Part shown: positions 1-5,957 of the stretch, piece after piece
How the letters are laid out: the number at the start of each line of letters is the position of its first letter
How positions within the stretch are numbered: position 1 is the stretch's first letter
Source of the DNA: JAFNGF01 sp964567045
GTDB lineage: Bacteria; Planctomycetota; Phycisphaerae; Sedimentisphaerales; Anaerobacaceae
Assembly: GCA_964567045.1 (NCBI GenBank)
Contig: CAZMLE010000122.1
Span: forward strand, 1 to 8,896
Length of the DNA stretch: 8,896 nucleotides
Reading direction: 5' to 3'
Notes under the pieces: model-generated
Database searches by the model: none
The model's input: only the letters and a program-made list of their open reading frames with translations
What the model was told of the DNA's origin: nothing
Program-made: the position numbers and the translations under genes

Positions 1-225
1 TACGGCAAAACAATCTTCGAATATGAGCCGACCTGTCACGGCGCCGAAGATTACAGGAAGGTAGCCGAATACATACAGAATATGGACTCAGTGTCCCGCT
101 GTCATGCCCAAGACAAACCTTCTATTGAAGTCAGAGAAATCCCCCAGGCGGACTTACAATCACCGACTCAGCTGTACGCTACTCCTTCATATCCTTCCGA
201 AGGAGATGAAGAGTCTCAAATTTAG
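1..225 (+). CDS. C-terminal fragment of a ParA/MinD-like partition ATPase (5' end outside window)
   Basis: An open frame runs from the first base to a TAG stop at 223-225, giving the last 74 residues of a protein that starts outside the window. The first 25 or so residues include GKTIFEYEP and GAEDYRKVAEYI. They resemble the C-terminal end of ParA-family ATPases, where a G(K/R)xIxEYxPxSxGAxxYxxLAxEI pattern is common. ParA proteins are Walker-type ATPases that position plasmids, chromosomes or protein cargoes on the nucleoid; the ATP-binding motifs would lie upstream and cannot be seen. About 45 polar, proline-containing residues follow the family-like part, so the tail is longer than usual. 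Family assignment from this short end is tentative. No clear terminator follows; the next gene converges on it from the minus strand. Confidence 0.55.
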   Translation, partial: YGKTIFEYEPTCHGAEDYRKVAEYIQNMDSVSRCHAQDKPSIEVREIPQADLQSPTQLYATPSYPSEGDEESQI

Positions 226-331
226 AAACTATCTAAAAACTGTCACTCCTAACGACATTATTGGATACAGTTGACTGCCTTTGGGCTTCAGGTGGTTGTA
301 CCTATTATTCAGCAGTAAATTTGCAAGGGCT

Positions 332-961
332 TTATCTGATAGATACCATCCAAGATGAACCGTTTTTATCTGGAATACCGGTAGAGCTACAGAGAGTTAT
401 TTTTCTCAATCCGGCAGAAACGGGCAATTTAGTCCAAGCCGCTTTCCCATTTATAGTCATCCAAGTTGGCCAGCTTGAAGTGTTCAAGCGATTGGATTGT
501 CGTGGTGATAAAACTAAAAAATGGGGATTAACACCAAGCCATCTTTTGCCATCTGGACCAAAGATTCCTTCAAAGCGCTCAGCTTTTGAGTTCATTTGCT
601 TATTTGTCCAACCTCCAACACCCTTTGCCTCAATAAGGATAATGTGACATGAAGTATCTTCCAGAAATGCTATGATGAAATCAACATCTTCTTGCTGCCC
701 TTTTATTAGACGGTCACTATTCGAAAAGATTTGAGCCTCGCTGCCATTATTAAAAGCCAAGTAGAGACTCCCATAAAGCCAATCCAGATGGTAATCCATT
801 GCTGCGAATAATTCATCGGGAATCTTTAAGCCAAGCACATCCTTAATTTGTTTCTTGAATACTTCAGAAGGTGTGAAGTTCGTATTACCTAAAATATGCC
901 CGATTAGGAAAAATCGCTCCTTAGAATTGAAGGACTGAAGATTGTCGATTAACCGTTTCAT
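332..961 (-). CDS. Orphan PD-(D/E)XK nuclease-like hypothetical protein
   Basis: The protein has about 209 residues from the ATG at 961; this start is preferred because GGAAG lies 7 nt upstream on the minus strand (969-973). A GTG at 991 and an ATG at 967 are in-frame alternatives. Numbered from the GTG, residues 101-124 carry the pattern EDVDF, a hydrophobic strand, then ILIEAKG. This fits a PD-(D/E)XK active site with D104, E121 and K123 on adjacent strands. A polar helix follows with WTNKQMNSKAERF, where PD-(D/E)XK proteins often have another active-site helix. The N-terminal part (about 55-80) contains AAMDYHLDWLYGSLYL, probably helical and of unknown role. No methyltransferase, specificity subunit or toxin/antitoxin partner adjoins it, so it is not a recognisable restriction system. 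Fold is fairly likely from the motif; substrate is unknown. Confidence 0.7.
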   Translation of the reverse strand: MKRLIDNLQSFNSKERFFLIGHILGNTNFTPSEVFKKQIKDVLGLKIPDELFAAMDYHLDWLYGSLYLAFNNGSEAQIFSNSDRLIKGQQEDVDFIIAFLEDTSCHIILIEAKGVGGWTNKQMNSKAERFEGIFGPDGKRWLGVNPHFLVLSPRQSNRLNTSSWPTWMTINGKAAWTKLPVSAGLRKITLCSSTGIPDKNGSSWMVSIR

Positions 962-1030
962 TCTCATACTTCCAAGTTCCCAAGGACTCACGGTTTTTTT
1001 GTAATATCGGCTATTTCTGTAAACCGTTTA

Positions 1031-1082
1031 ACTTGATTCGGTGCTATACAACTCCTAAGATAAAACCTCAGTTAAATCAAGT
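1031..1082. repeat. 8-bp inverted repeat in divergent intergenic region
   Basis: ACTTGATT at 1031-1038 is repeated in inverse orientation as AATCAAGT at 1075-1082, with 36 bp between. It lies between the start of the minus-strand nuclease-like gene and the plus-strand membrane protein gene. This position would suit a regulator site that loops or spans both promoters. An 8-bp match in A+T-rich DNA can easily arise by chance, so this is a weak call. The rest of the 226-bp gap holds no other feature beyond the candidate promoter listed next. Confidence 0.25.
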
Positions 1083-1120
1083 ATGACTCTTATTTTGCCG
1101 ATAATGTCTTTCGTAATAGC

Positions 1121-1129
1121 TGTTAAAAT
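1121..1129 (+). promoter_or_regulatory. Candidate extended -10 promoter for the membrane protein gene
   Basis: TGTTAAAAT matches the extended -10 form TGN-TATAAT with one mismatch in the hexamer. No convincing -35 hexamer lies 16-18 bp upstream, which extended -10 promoters can tolerate. Transcription would begin near 1136, giving a leader of about 52 nt before the ATG at 1188. A TTGACT at 1135-1140 was considered as a -35 but has no matching -10 at the right distance. Confidence 0.35.
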
Positions 1130-1174
1130 CTGTATTGACTAAAACAGTGCTTCCACCAAGATGACCTAATTTAT

Positions 1175-1182
1175 GGAGGGAG
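1175..1182 (+). promoter_or_regulatory. Shine-Dalgarno site that fixes the start at 1188
   Basis: GGAGGGAG is a strong ribosome-binding sequence, with 5 nt between its end and the ATG at 1188. An earlier in-frame ATG at 1173 overlaps this site and has no Shine-Dalgarno of its own, so the 1188 start is preferred. Confidence 0.75.
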
Positions 1183-1187
1183 TTAAT

Positions 1188-1646
1188 ATGGAACTTATTG
1201 AAAGCACAGAACATAAAAGGGAAGTTAGTGAAGAAGCAAAAACATCTCTTAACTGCGGGACACCTTTTGGGAGTTATAAGGTCGGGATAGACAAAAGGTT
1301 CCGTGAAAAGATTTATTTAACTTTAGTGAGTGTAGTGGTTATTGCCGTTGGCTTTGGCTTTATTCACGTTATTAGGGGACCGAATCTTGACCTTCCTTTC
1401 CATATTGCATTTAAAGACCTTTTTGGTTATAGCGAAACCTTCATAAACATCGACAAAATAACAGGTATGCCATGGATAGCTGCTAAGTCGAAATATCCTA
1501 TTGGGTGTAAAGTACTTCAAGAAAAAGGATATATAGAATTAGATGAACAATTCGAGAAAAGAGTTAAAAGAGAATTCGAAGAAGACCTGAAAAAAGCCCA
1601 AGCGGAGTTTATGGAAGAATTTGAGAAAATGCTAAAGAAGAAATAA
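1188..1646 (+). CDS. Unrecognised single-span membrane protein with charged C-terminal helix
   Basis: The protein has 152 residues from the ATG chosen by its Shine-Dalgarno site. Residues 1-40 are polar and charged. One hydrophobic segment (about 42-62, IYLTLVSVVVIAVGFGFIHVI) is long enough to span the membrane; it has basic residues before it (KRFREK), suggesting the N terminus is cytoplasmic. A compact segment of about 55 residues follows (LPFHIAFKDLFGYSETFINIDKITGMPWIAAKSKYPIG region, not repeated here in full), then a strongly charged helix of about 30 residues rich in E and K ending in KKK, which could form a coiled coil. I do not recognise the family. Start, codon pattern and Shine-Dalgarno support a real gene. 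Neighbours give no functional clue, and base composition is A+T-rich like the nuclease-like gene. Confidence 0.75.
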   Translation: MELIESTEHKREVSEEAKTSLNCGTPFGSYKVGIDKRFREKIYLTLVSVVVIAVGFGFIHVIRGPNLDLPFHIAFKDLFGYSETFINIDKITGMPWIAAKSKYPIGCKVLQEKGYIELDEQFEKRVKREFEEDLKKAQAEFMEEFEKMLKKK

Positions 1647-1783
1647 TAAACCAACTCAAAACAGGATGCATCTTTAATTTGTAGGTAAGGAAATGCCTTT
1701 CATTAAAATATTGTATTCATTTTTGTATTTCCGCATTGCGTTGATGAACAAGATGTATTTTATTTTGTTTTGAGATAGTCAAT

Positions 1784-1797
1784 AATCCTACGGGATT
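1784..1797. terminator. Small UACG-tetraloop hairpin between convergent genes
   Basis: AATCC and GGATT flank TACG, giving a C(UACG)G tetraloop hairpin on the plus-strand transcript; loops of this class are unusually stable. A T-rich stretch containing TTTTT follows within about 13 bases on the plus strand. The stem is only 5 bp, so terminator activity for the membrane protein gene is possible but weak. The rest of 1647-1800 is A+T-rich with nothing else recognisable. Confidence 0.25.
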
Positions 1798-1800
1798 GGT

Positions 1801-2718
1801 TTAGTTGTTTTTCTTGTCCAACAGTTCTCTTACTCGCATCCAGTCGGCGCAGCGCATCGGCCAGCTTGCTGCGGGGCTGTCTTTTTTGCCCAGGCCAAAT
1901 CCGTGCCCGCCATTCTCGTAAATGTGCATTTCCGCCGGGACGCCGGCTTTTCGCAGGGCAAGATAAAAGTAGATGCTGTTTTCGGGCGGCACACCTTTAT
2001 CGTCATTAGCGTGAACCAGAAATGTGGGCGGCGTTTGCGATGTCACTTGCTCCTCATTGGAAAGACTCTTAACCAGCTCTTCATCAGGATTTTTGCCCAG
2101 CAGATTTGTTCTTGAGCCGGTGTGTGCACACCACTTGCTGAAGGAAATGACCGGATAAACCAGGATCATAAAGTCCGGCCGAGGGCTGACCTCGTCTATC
2201 GAGTCTTTTGCGTCGTAGTAGTCCTTCTGAAAATGTGTGCCTGCGCTGGACGCTAAGTGTCCGCCTGCGGAAAAGCCGAGGATGCCGATTCGGTTGGGGT
2301 CGATATTCCACTTTTTCGCCTGGCTGCGGACCAGCCTTATTGCCCGCTGGGCGTCCTGCAGCGGCGCCGGATGACCGTAGCCCGCGCCGCTGTTGCGATT
2401 GCGGTACTTGAGAATAAAGCCCGCCACACCGAAGGAATTGAGCCACTGTGCAATCTGGTGTCCCTCATGGTCGATAGCTAAAAATCCATAACCGCCGCCG
2501 GGACAGATTACCACTGCTGTGGAGGTGGCATTTTCCTTTACCGGCAGATAGATCGTTAGTGTGGGCTTGTCGCCTTCGGCGTCGCCTTTAGCTCCGGCAG
2601 CACCTTGCGGCCACAGCATCTCGACCTCCGGCGTCTGGGTGTTTTCTGCCGCGGTCATCCCGATCAGCGTCAACGCTGTGACAATCCATGCGAATGCGAT
2701 TCTACAGTGTGGACTCAT
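1801..2718 (-). CDS. Secreted alpha/beta-hydrolase, acetylxylan-esterase / BD-FAE-like
   Basis: This 305-residue protein begins with a Sec signal peptide: a hydrophobic stretch at about 7-22 and a likely cleavage after TAA at 24. Mature-enzyme landmarks follow the esterase/lipase order. PGGGY (73-77) fits the oxyanion-hole loop, GFSAGG (148-153) is the nucleophile elbow with S150, HANDDKGV (236-243) supplies the acid (D239 or D240), and GGHGFG (270-275) supplies H272. Proteins of this type de-esterify acetylated or feruloylated plant polysaccharides, or other esters, outside the cytoplasm; the exact substrate cannot be read here. GGGAG at 2727-2731 overlaps the last base of the upstream E2-like stop codon and sits 8 nt before the ATG, which suggests coupling. 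It is the last gene of the minus-strand run. Family is confident; substrate is not. Confidence 0.9.
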   Translation of the reverse strand: MSPHCRIAFAWIVTALTLIGMTAAENTQTPEVEMLWPQGAAGAKGDAEGDKPTLTIYLPVKENATSTAVVICPGGGYGFLAIDHEGHQIAQWLNSFGVAGFILKYRNRNSGAGYGHPAPLQDAQRAIRLVRSQAKKWNIDPNRIGILGFSAGGHLASSAGTHFQKDYYDAKDSIDEVSPRPDFMILVYPVISFSKWCAHTGSRTNLLGKNPDEELVKSLSNEEQVTSQTPPTFLVHANDDKGVPPENSIYFYLALRKAGVPAEMHIYENGGHGFGLGKKDSPAASWPMRCADWMRVRELLDKKNN

Positions 2719-2730
2719 TCTTCAAGCTCC

Positions 2731-3432
2731 CTAAATCAGTTGTTGTGGATTTTGTAGTTGCTCGATAATGAAGCACAGAAACTGCGCCGCGTAGACTTCG
2801 TCTGAGACTATTCGGTCAACGGCCAGAGACAGGCTCATCATTTTACGCACGGTCATCTGGGCGCTGCCGGGAACAACCGTTCGGATTACATTGCCGACCG
2901 CCAGGATAGTGCTGGCTACCAGAGCAGGGATTGCCAGGAACGAATCAATTCCGTAAACGCCGAGGTTGCTTAACCCTATGGTTTGACCCTGCATTTCCTC
3001 AAGCGTCAAGCTATTGCTGCGGGCTTTATCGGTTAGAAGTTTTTCCAGTTGGGCGATCTCGGCCAGAGGTTTTCTATCTGCATCCTTTATCACCGGCACG
3101 ACCAGCCCCTGTGGGGCATGCACCGGAAAAGCAACATTAATAGCATCGGCGACCTTGATACTCGATACCCGACCCTCGATGCCCGATGCCCGGCCGTCGG
3201 TGAGTCGGTGGGTTGCAATCATGATGGGATATTTTTTCGCGGCCAGTGCCAACGCCCGGATAAGAAAAGCATTGCTGGTGATTTTAGCGCCGAGTGACTT
3301 GCTTAGTCCGGGCCTAAGTGCCATCAGCTCAGTCACGTCTGCCTTTGCTTCGATATAAAAGCAGGGCTTAGTCAGCTTGGACTTCATCATCCGCTGACCA
3401 ATGAGCCTTTGGATTCTCGTCAGTGGTATCAT
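2731..3432 (-). CDS. Stand-alone 2-oxoacid dehydrogenase E2 catalytic-domain protein lacking the active-site His
   Basis: This 233-residue protein aligns by eye with the catalytic domain of lipoate-dependent E2 acyltransferases (CAT-like fold). It opens with the usual domain start IPLTRIQRLIGQRMMKSK. It then has GLVVPVIKDAD (109-119), GLSNLGVYG (153-161) and ILAVG (176-180). Lipoyl and E1/E3-binding domains are absent; the upstream stop leaves no room for them. The usual DHRxxDG active-site motif reads DRIVSDE (206-212): without gaps, His becomes Arg207, Asp211 is kept and Gly becomes Glu. The NPP before ILAVG is also changed. Eukaryotic E3-binding protein (PDHX) is a known E2 relative without this His. 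Acyltransferase activity is therefore unlikely; a scaffold, ligand-sensing or partner-binding role is inference. AGGA lies about 10 nt before the ATG. Confidence 0.85.
   Translation of the reverse strand: MIPLTRIQRLIGQRMMKSKLTKPCFYIEAKADVTELMALRPGLSKSLGAKITSNAFLIRALALAAKKYPIMIATHRLTDGRASGIEGRVSSIKVADAINVAFPVHAPQGLVVPVIKDADRKPLAEIAQLEKLLTDKARSNSLTLEEMQGQTIGLSNLGVYGIDSFLAIPALVASTILAVGNVIRTVVPGSAQMTVRKMMSLSLAVDRIVSDEVYAAQFLCFIIEQLQNPQQLI
3154..3202. repeat. Degenerate heptamer array inside the E2-like gene
   Basis: Read on the plus strand, seven consecutive 7-bp units begin at 3154: CTTGATA, CTCGATA, CCCGACC, CTCGATG, CCCGATG, CCCGGCC and GTCGGTG. The middle ones share YYCGAYN. The array codes, on the minus strand, for the Gly/Arg/Ser-rich segment around residues 77-93 of the E2-like protein. 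There the chain seems longer than typical E2 domains. Confidence 0.6.
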
Positions 3433-3459
3433 CGTCGCTCGTTCCTCGTCGCTCGGGCC
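3432..3459. repeat. Heptamer-periodic repeat in the sigma-E2 intergenic gap
   Basis: CGTCGCTCG occurs at 3433-3441 and again at 3447-3455, exactly 14 bp (two heptamers) apart. Read as 7-mers from 3432 the units are TCGTCGC, TCGTTCC, TCGTCGC and TCGGGCC. It occupies nearly all of the short gap before the E2-like start codon, and on the minus strand supplies that gene's Shine-Dalgarno-like AGGA. Confidence 0.5.
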
Positions 3460-3465
3460 TGGTGG

Positions 3466-5160
3466 TCAGCCGGTCAGTAATTCAAATTCCTCCCTGCTGA
3501 GGGAGTGTCTCAATTTTTGCAGGGCTGATAGCTCGATTTGGCGGACTCTTTCTTTACTGAGGCCCAGGTCGTCGCCGATTTGCTTTAAGGTCTTGGTCTT
3601 CTTTTTTATGGGCGGGATTCCCAGGCCGAAATGATTTAAGATCACATACTGTTCGCGCTGGCTGAGCTCGTCTTTTATAACTTGCGCAAGGCTCTGGCGG
3701 GCCCGCTCGATAGCTCCGACATCCGCTGCTGCCGTGCTTCTTAAATATCTCTGGATGCTTGCCAGAGAAGCTGCTTTTTCCTTGCTAAGCTCGGTGCTTC
3801 TGCCAGATACCCTGGCATACTCTTTGGCTATGTTTAGCGCGGCGCGTTTGCCAAATCGGAAGCTCTTTGTGTAATCAAACTCCTCTACCGCTTTAATCAA
3901 TGCGAAATTGCCCTTGCTTATAAGTTCTGCAAAGCTTGTCTGGCTTGTTGCGTGTTTGTTGGCGACGGCGACAACAAGCCGCAGGTTTGCTTCGATTATT
4001 ACTTTTCTGGTTTGTTCGGCTTCGGCGAGGCAGTTTTCTACTTCTGTCAGCCGGGCGCTTGAAACACGAGGAAGTCTTATCGCGGACCGGCCTTTCCACG
4101 CCAGGTATTTCAAATAGTTGTACCTGCGGAATAGCTCCGATTCACGCTCTCTTGTAAGGATAGGGGCGTTTTTTAATATCTGTAGATATTCCGGCAGAAG
4201 CTGTTCACCGACCGATTCGAATCCCTCGAAGGTAATACTGAACGTAGGCTGACCTGGATCAAATGGCTTACCAAGAATCTTTTCTTTAGCATCCGCTTGG
4301 AGAAATTCATCACTATTGATGAACTCAATTTTCCTGGCTAGAAGCGTCCTTGCCCTTTGTTGGTTTATAATTCGGTATATCGAGCTTCTATCACGATTGA
4401 ACTGCTTGCTTAACTCTGGCACACTCAGGCCCTGATTATAGAGTCTGTAGAGTTCAGCCGCTCGCTCTGGGCTAAGCACGCCTGCCGGTTTTTTGAAGAT
4501 GGGCTTATCGGGATGTGATTTTTCATAATTTAGCAGTATATACCTGATGGTCTCGTGGGCCTTGCCGGTTTTGGCGCATATCTGGTTTATGATCTCGTAA
4601 TGGGACAGCGTAGTCTTGGCGGCAATTCTGCCGGCCTGTTTTATGATCTGCTGTTTTTCTCTGGTTGTCAGTCGCTTAAAGGTTCTTGCTTTGGCAACAA
4701 GATGCGGATTTTGCCCGATGAATTTGTCCACAGTCGATTGTAGAAACCCGAATCGTTTGCCCCCATAATCGAAGACAAACTTTCGGGCAATCAGGCCTCG
4801 TTTTCGCCAGCGATTAATGGTTTTTGTGGAGACGTCAAGTTTTGCAGCCAGCTCCTCGACGCCATAGACTTTTTGGCTCTGGCCGGCGACCGGCGGGGCG
4901 ATCCGCCCACTTAGCTTGGAGATGAAGATGTGCAAGTCCTCCAAAAGGTCTTCGCCTTTTATCAACTGTTGTTCCACAGGGCCTTTCGGGTGATAGCCGG
5001 TGATTTTGAAGCACACAAAATCGAATGGGTATTCTTTGTCGGGCTCGATAATCGCGAAGAACTTCTCAGCGGCATCGAGCTGTTTGCGGCGATGCTTTTG
5101 GGGCGTGAACCGAAGCTGTACCAGCAATTGCGCTAAATCTTGGTTTTTTATCCGACGCAT
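3466..5160 (-). CDS. Atypical sigma-70 family factor with three N-terminal helix-turn-helix units
   Basis: This 564-residue protein ends in a sigma-70 core. Region 1.2-like sequence (YLQILKNAPILTRERESEL, about 325-343) precedes region 2 (380-450, with NLRLVVAVANKH and FAELISKGNFALIKAVEEFDY, the core-polymerase contact). Region 4 follows at about 490-555, with a canonical 4.2 helix-turn-helix GLSKERVRQIE. Region 3 is short or missing. Region 2.3/2.4 reads FRFGKRAALNIAKEYAR where RpoD has FSTYATWWIRQAI-like sequence, so the Tyr/Trp residues that melt and read the -10 element are absent. Upstream are a MerR/excisionase-like helix-turn-helix (98-148), a second helical DNA-binding-like unit (163-212) and a resolvase-like one (229-268). 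It probably steers polymerase to a special promoter set. No good Shine-Dalgarno precedes the ATG. First gene of the minus-strand run. Confidence 0.9.
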   Translation of the reverse strand: MRRIKNQDLAQLLVQLRFTPQKHRRKQLDAAEKFFAIIEPDKEYPFDFVCFKITGYHPKGPVEQQLIKGEDLLEDLHIFISKLSGRIAPPVAGQSQKVYGVEELAAKLDVSTKTINRWRKRGLIARKFVFDYGGKRFGFLQSTVDKFIGQNPHLVAKARTFKRLTTREKQQIIKQAGRIAAKTTLSHYEIINQICAKTGKAHETIRYILLNYEKSHPDKPIFKKPAGVLSPERAAELYRLYNQGLSVPELSKQFNRDRSSIYRIINQQRARTLLARKIEFINSDEFLQADAKEKILGKPFDPGQPTFSITFEGFESVGEQLLPEYLQILKNAPILTRERESELFRRYNYLKYLAWKGRSAIRLPRVSSARLTEVENCLAEAEQTRKVIIEANLRLVVAVANKHATSQTSFAELISKGNFALIKAVEEFDYTKSFRFGKRAALNIAKEYARVSGRSTELSKEKAASLASIQRYLRSTAAADVGAIERARQSLAQVIKDELSQREQYVILNHFGLGIPPIKKKTKTLKQIGDDLGLSKERVRQIELSALQKLRHSLSREEFELLTG

Positions 5161-5177
5161 AGTTGGGACACAGGAAT

Positions 5178-5204
5178 AATTTCGAAATTCGATGTTCGAA
5201 ATTT
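5178..5204. repeat. TTCGA heptamer array and palindrome upstream of the sigma gene
   Basis: Three 7-mers in tandem, TTCGAAA, TTCGATG and TTCGAAA, occupy 5181-5201. The left part forms a perfect 12-bp palindrome AATTTCGAAATT (5178-5189), and AATTTCGAA at 5178-5186 is matched inversely by TTCGAAATT at 5195-5203. It lies 18 bp before the sigma start codon, inside the likely leader. It could be an operator, or one more member of the heptamer repeat family seen in the E2-like gene. Confidence 0.6.
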
Positions 5205-5223
5205 CTCATTGCACCAGGTGTCC

Positions 5224-5232
5224 ATTTTACCA
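5224..5232 (-). promoter_or_regulatory. Candidate extended -10 promoter for the sigma/E2/esterase run
   Basis: On the minus strand TGGTAAAAT matches the extended -10 pattern TGN-TATAAT with one mismatch. No good -35 is present, since that position falls in the terminator stem of the upstream gene. Start would be near 5217, giving a leader of about 57 nt that contains the TTCGA heptamers. The rest of 5161-5327 holds only the terminator and the repeat. Confidence 0.3.
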
Positions 5233-5242
5233 GCTTGAGCGC

Positions 5243-5270
5243 AAAAAAACAGCGTTTTGTAACGCTGTTT
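5243..5270 (-). terminator. Intrinsic terminator of the corrinoid protein gene
   Basis: AAACAGCGTT (5247-5256) and AACGCTGTTT (5261-5270) form a perfect 10-bp stem around a 4-nt loop. On the minus strand the stem runs into seven T residues (5243-5249, three of them shared with the stem). It lies 57 bp beyond the corrinoid gene stop and before the sigma gene, so the two minus-strand units are probably transcribed separately. Confidence 0.85.
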
Positions 5271-5327
5271 CTGGCTTCAGGGGTTTGGCCCTTCAGTGCC
5301 ACTTTTGGGCGTTTTCTGCGGCTACTT

Positions 5328-5954
5328 TCAAGCCACCAGGCGTTTGGCAACATCGACCGCTGAAGCGGCATCGGGGGCATAACCATCGGCGCCAACCTTA
5401 TCGGCGTAGCCCTGAGTCACGGGTGCTCCACCAATCATAATCTTAGCGGTAACGCCTGCCGCCCTAAGAGCCTTTATTGTTTTCTCCATGCTGGGCATTG
5501 TGGTAGTTAAAAGCGCACTCAAGCCGACCAACTGGCTGCGGGTAGCCTTTGCCCGCTCAACGAACTTTTCGGGCCCAATATCGACCCCCAGGTCGGTGAC
5601 TTCAAAGCCGGCGCCTTTTAGCATCATTGCGACCAGGTTTTTGCCGATATCGTGCAAATCGCCCTGTACGGTTCCTATCAAGAACTTGCCCACAGGTTTG
5701 ACGCCCGCCTTAGCAAGGGCCGGCGCAAGCAGTTCCATCGCCATTTTCATCGCCCGAGCAGCAATAAGCACCTCAGGTATGTAGACCTCGTTCTTTTTGA
5801 AACGGCTGCCAACTACGTCCATACCTGCGATCAGTCCATCCTCCAGAATACTCTTGGCTGCGGCGCCCTCCTTAAGAGCCGACTTAGTAATCTCAACCGC
5901 AGTATTCTGGTCGCCCCTAATAATTGCCTCAGCTAATGCCTTCAAATCTGCCAT
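5328..5954 (-). CDS. Corrinoid (B12-binding) protein of a methyltransferase system, MtaC/MtbC-like
   Basis: This 208-residue protein has the two-part build of methanol/methylamine-type corrinoid proteins and of the B12 module of MetH. A helical cap covers residues 1-85, and a Rossmann cobalamin domain covers 90-208. The cobalt-ligand motif D99-L-H101-D-I-G104 is intact, followed by SALLTTT (146-152, the SxL motif) and GGAPV (175-179, the GG motif). It carries a methyl group on cobalt between a substrate-specific methyltransferase and a second methyltransferase acting on tetrahydrofolate or coenzyme M; neither partner gene is in the window, so the substrate is unknown. Length is normal for the family. 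GAGGTGA precedes the ATG by 6 nt. It is divergent from the ETF fusion gene and has its own terminator. Confidence 0.93.
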   Translation of the reverse strand: MADLKALAEAIIRGDQNTAVEITKSALKEGAAAKSILEDGLIAGMDVVGSRFKKNEVYIPEVLIAARAMKMAMELLAPALAKAGVKPVGKFLIGTVQGDLHDIGKNLVAMMLKGAGFEVTDLGVDIGPEKFVERAKATRSQLVGLSALLTTTMPSMEKTIKALRAAGVTAKIMIGGAPVTQGYADKVGADGYAPDAASAVDVAKRLVA

Positions 5955-5957
5955 CTC

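Noticed and set aside
261..647. Plus-strand open frame of 128 codons
   Set aside because: It lies opposite the nuclease-like gene, which has a recognisable active-site motif and a Shine-Dalgarno; the plus-strand translation has no family features.
1173..1190. Earlier ATG at 1173 as start of the membrane protein gene
   Set aside because: This ATG overlaps the strong GGAGG site that serves the ATG at 1188 and has no Shine-Dalgarno of its own.
3154..3202. CRISPR-like or IS-end interpretation of the heptamer array
   Set aside because: Units are 7 bp with no unique spacers, and no transposase, terminal inverted repeats or target duplication is present.
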